A DNA stretch of 64,000 bases from Archegozetes longisetosus (Eukaryota; Arthropoda; Arachnida; Sarcoptiformes; Trhypochthoniidae): assembly GCA_018873245.2 (NCBI GenBank), contig JAEMBT020000001.1, positions 2,666,001 to 2,730,000 on the forward strand. Reading direction: 5' to 3'. Numbering within the stretch: the first letter of the stretch is position 1; every line of letters starts with the position of its first letter. Position numbers and translations under genes: made by a program. This document shows positions 62,059 to 64,000 of the stretch, one piece after another. Below the pieces are notes generated by a model, which saw only the letters and a program-made list of their open reading frames with translations, was not told where the DNA came from and made no database searches.

Positions 62059-63171
62059 TTATTTGCTACTTCTATTAGCATATAAATCTTCGTCTTCTTT
62101 TTTACTCATTCCAAAGTCTCCTTTAACTAAAGGTTTAGTATTAGTATTTGATGCCGATGGTTCTGACTTTGCTACTGATGGTTCTGACTTCACCTAAATA
62201 TTAAATCAAATTTAAATCCATTTTCAGAATTGCTTTCTCAACTTCATTTTTCAAATCGGTATTTGATAGAATGAGTGCTATCTCACCGATTATCTCACGA
62301 TAATCTAAACCCATAATATTGAACATCACTCACTTCTTGTCCAATGGTATCAATGCTTTTGCTTTGAGGCTTTAGTTTCTCTTTTATACCAATTTTTTCA
62401 TTCACATCGATGCCTATGGAGAAAATTAAATTAATATTTTGTATAGATTTGAAGTGAATTTAAAATCAACTGAAAAAAGCGATTCAAAAATCTATTACCC
62501 GTATATTGCTTAACAATTTCAGGTCCTTTTGTTTTAACGATAAAAATTCCGAGTTGTGCCAATTCGTTAGTTTGTTTCGGGTAACAAGCAGCAGCGGCAG
62601 CAGTCAAACCAATACTAGTATAAGTAATTTTCTTAAAGAAACCCTTACGTGAAGCCAACAAAAGCCCAATAAATCCTCCGCTCGTGATTGCGACTGCTTT
62701 GGGGACTGTATTGGCTTCAGAACTTATGTATTCATAAGTAGCTATTAGTCAATGAATAATTACAAATCGATATTAATATATTTGGATATAATTAATGTTT
62801 TGTAAAGTTAGTATTTTGTAAAATGAATTATTGTTTGTAAAATTGATACATTTTGAATGCTCAAATGCAGTGGTCAATATTTGTTTGGCTCTTGTCGAAG
62901 TCTTGTTAAGTATTGACAAATATTGAGACATTTGTTCTCTGACAATTTTGACCCCACTTTCAATATAACCCAACTCTTGATTGATAATACGATCACACGA
63001 AGGGTAAGGATTACCATAAAGTGGTAACTATTAGATGCATTATATAAATATATATAATTAAAATCTTGATTAATCTAATTGTTTTGTACGTACGTCACTA
63101 ATTTTGGTCAATTTTTTCTCTTTATTTTTCTGACAACAAGGTTTCTGTTTTGTCTCTGCTTCTTCAGACAT
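62059..63171 (-). CDS. APOO: MICOS subunit MIC26/MIC27 (apolipoprotein O family), five exons, 237 aa
   Basis: MIC26 and MIC27 are inner-membrane proteins of the MICOS complex that shapes mitochondrial crista junctions and binds cardiolipin. Exons on the minus strand: 63171-63094, 63027-62850, 62741-62499, 62413-62334 and 62193-62059. The N-terminal 26 residues are Lys/Glu-rich with a Cys pair. LPLYGNPYPSCDRI is followed by an amphipathic region (YIESGVKIVREQMSQYLSIL), then two membrane segments, AVAITSGGFIGLLLA and ITYTSIGLTAAAAACYP, separated by a basic RKGFFKK loop; this GG/GLLLA...YP arrangement is the APOO/APOOL family pattern. The C-terminus is polar and Lys/Ser/Asp-rich. It cannot be assigned to MIC26 rather than MIC27, since invertebrates may have one gene. 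No classical mitochondrial presequence is visible. Tail-to-tail with ADAM17, only 210 bases between stop codons. Confidence 0.87.
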
Positions 63172-64000
63172 CTTTTCATTCGTTTGTTAGTCTTATTGTT
63201 CTGTAATTTTAAACAAAATTAGCATTAATTTTAGTTATTTTTATTCGTAAGTTAATCAATTGCTATTATAATAAATTATGAAAACATGAAATAGTTTTCT
63301 AAAGAATTAATTTAAAATAAAATAATATAAAAGTAAACTGAGATCGAGTGACGACTAATTGGTATTGTTTTAAACTGTATTACAATTACGTAGATTTAAT
63401 TAACTGCTAAATATTGGACAACTTTATTAAGTTTTCACTTTACTGTGGTTTTCGACTTTTTAATACAAACACTAATTTTTACCAAACACTTAGGCTAACG
63501 TTCTTCAGATTTTTCTTAACTAAACAATTAAACTAAACAACTGTTAGGTTTGGTGTGAAAATCAACAAAATAAATAATAATTAAGAAAAGTAGTTAGAAT
63601 TGAAATAACATACATTTTCAATTGTGATTCAATGTGAATTCAATGTGAATATATTCAATGCTATCTAAATTTGTTTATATCACATGGTTCCACATTTGGC
63701 GCTTATTTCAATTCCTCTATTCTTCTCTCATTCTTCAATTCTTCTATTCTTTAAACCTATACTTCTCTTTTCTAAAGCTATTTAGTTTCAATTAATTGAT
63801 TGTTCATAAAATCGATGTCATTTCGGTTTTTTAATCACATAATTTTGTTCAGTAATGTTTTAGATTCAAATATTTCTATAGAAACGATTTTGGCATTTAC
63901 TATGAAAAAATGTTATACTTTTAAAGTTTTGAAAAAAATTATAGTTTAAAAGCTTTGAAAAAGTGTTAGTTTCAAAATTCTGAAAAAAGTATTAAAGTTT
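63172..64000. other. MIC26 5' flank, no gene seen
   Basis: AT-rich sequence to the window edge without a recognised gene. It should hold the MIC26 promoter; a stretch of TTCTTCTATTC-like pyrimidine repeats is at about 63715-63770. Confidence 0.5.

Overview
The window is eukaryotic nuclear DNA from an animal, most likely an arthropod and probably a mite or other arachnid. It is AT-rich, and genes are split by short GT-AG introns. One gene encodes a secreted cuticle protein with a chitin-binding RR domain; the others include metazoan orthologues such as ADAM17, flower and PKI. I see no bacterial, viral or organellar genes and no retroelement or transposase open reading frames. Species cannot be named from the sequence alone.

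Layout: 0.7-2.4 kb, flower (+). 3.6-4.9 kb, an RR cuticle protein with a clear TATA promoter (+). 6.0-15.0 kb, a nine-exon gene (-) for a secreted protein of about 2,222 residues with twelve CUB domains. 18.6-19.9 kb, TAF1A (-). 20.4-22.0 kb, SNRNP48 (+). 22.8-23.6 kb, PKI (-). 23.6-42.6 kb is a 19-kb stretch with no recognisable coding sequence, full of minisatellites and decayed inverted-repeat elements. 42.6-43.7 kb, a LRAT/PLAAT-like acyltransferase (-). 44.7-48.3 kb, Ars2/SRRT (+). 49.9-50.2 kb, ZNF706 (-). 51.4-53.2 kb, PCYT2 (+). 53.8-55.6 kb, CEP95-like (-). 55.9-56.5 kb, UQCRB (+). 56.6-58.2 kb, PIGS (-). 59.0-61.8 kb, ADAM17 (+). 62.1-63.2 kb, a MIC26/MIC27 protein (-).

Except for the first pair and the TAF1A-CUB neighbours, genes alternate strand, giving divergent promoters and tail-to-tail 3' ends. 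Two convergent pairs (UQCRB/PIGS and ADAM17/MIC26) have poly(A) signals placed so that the 3' UTRs overlap. The genes are mostly unrelated housekeeping functions: Pol I initiation, minor spliceosome, nuclear cap-binding RNA processing, phosphatidylethanolamine synthesis, GPI anchoring, complex III, MICOS and the centrosome.

Most notable are the twelve-CUB protein, a candidate self-regulatory poison exon with a U12-type 5' splice-site motif inside the SNRNP48 gene (itself a minor-spliceosome component), and a short inverted-repeat transposon family. Exon models were built by hand from splice sites, reading phase and remembered family sequences; none has transcript support here.
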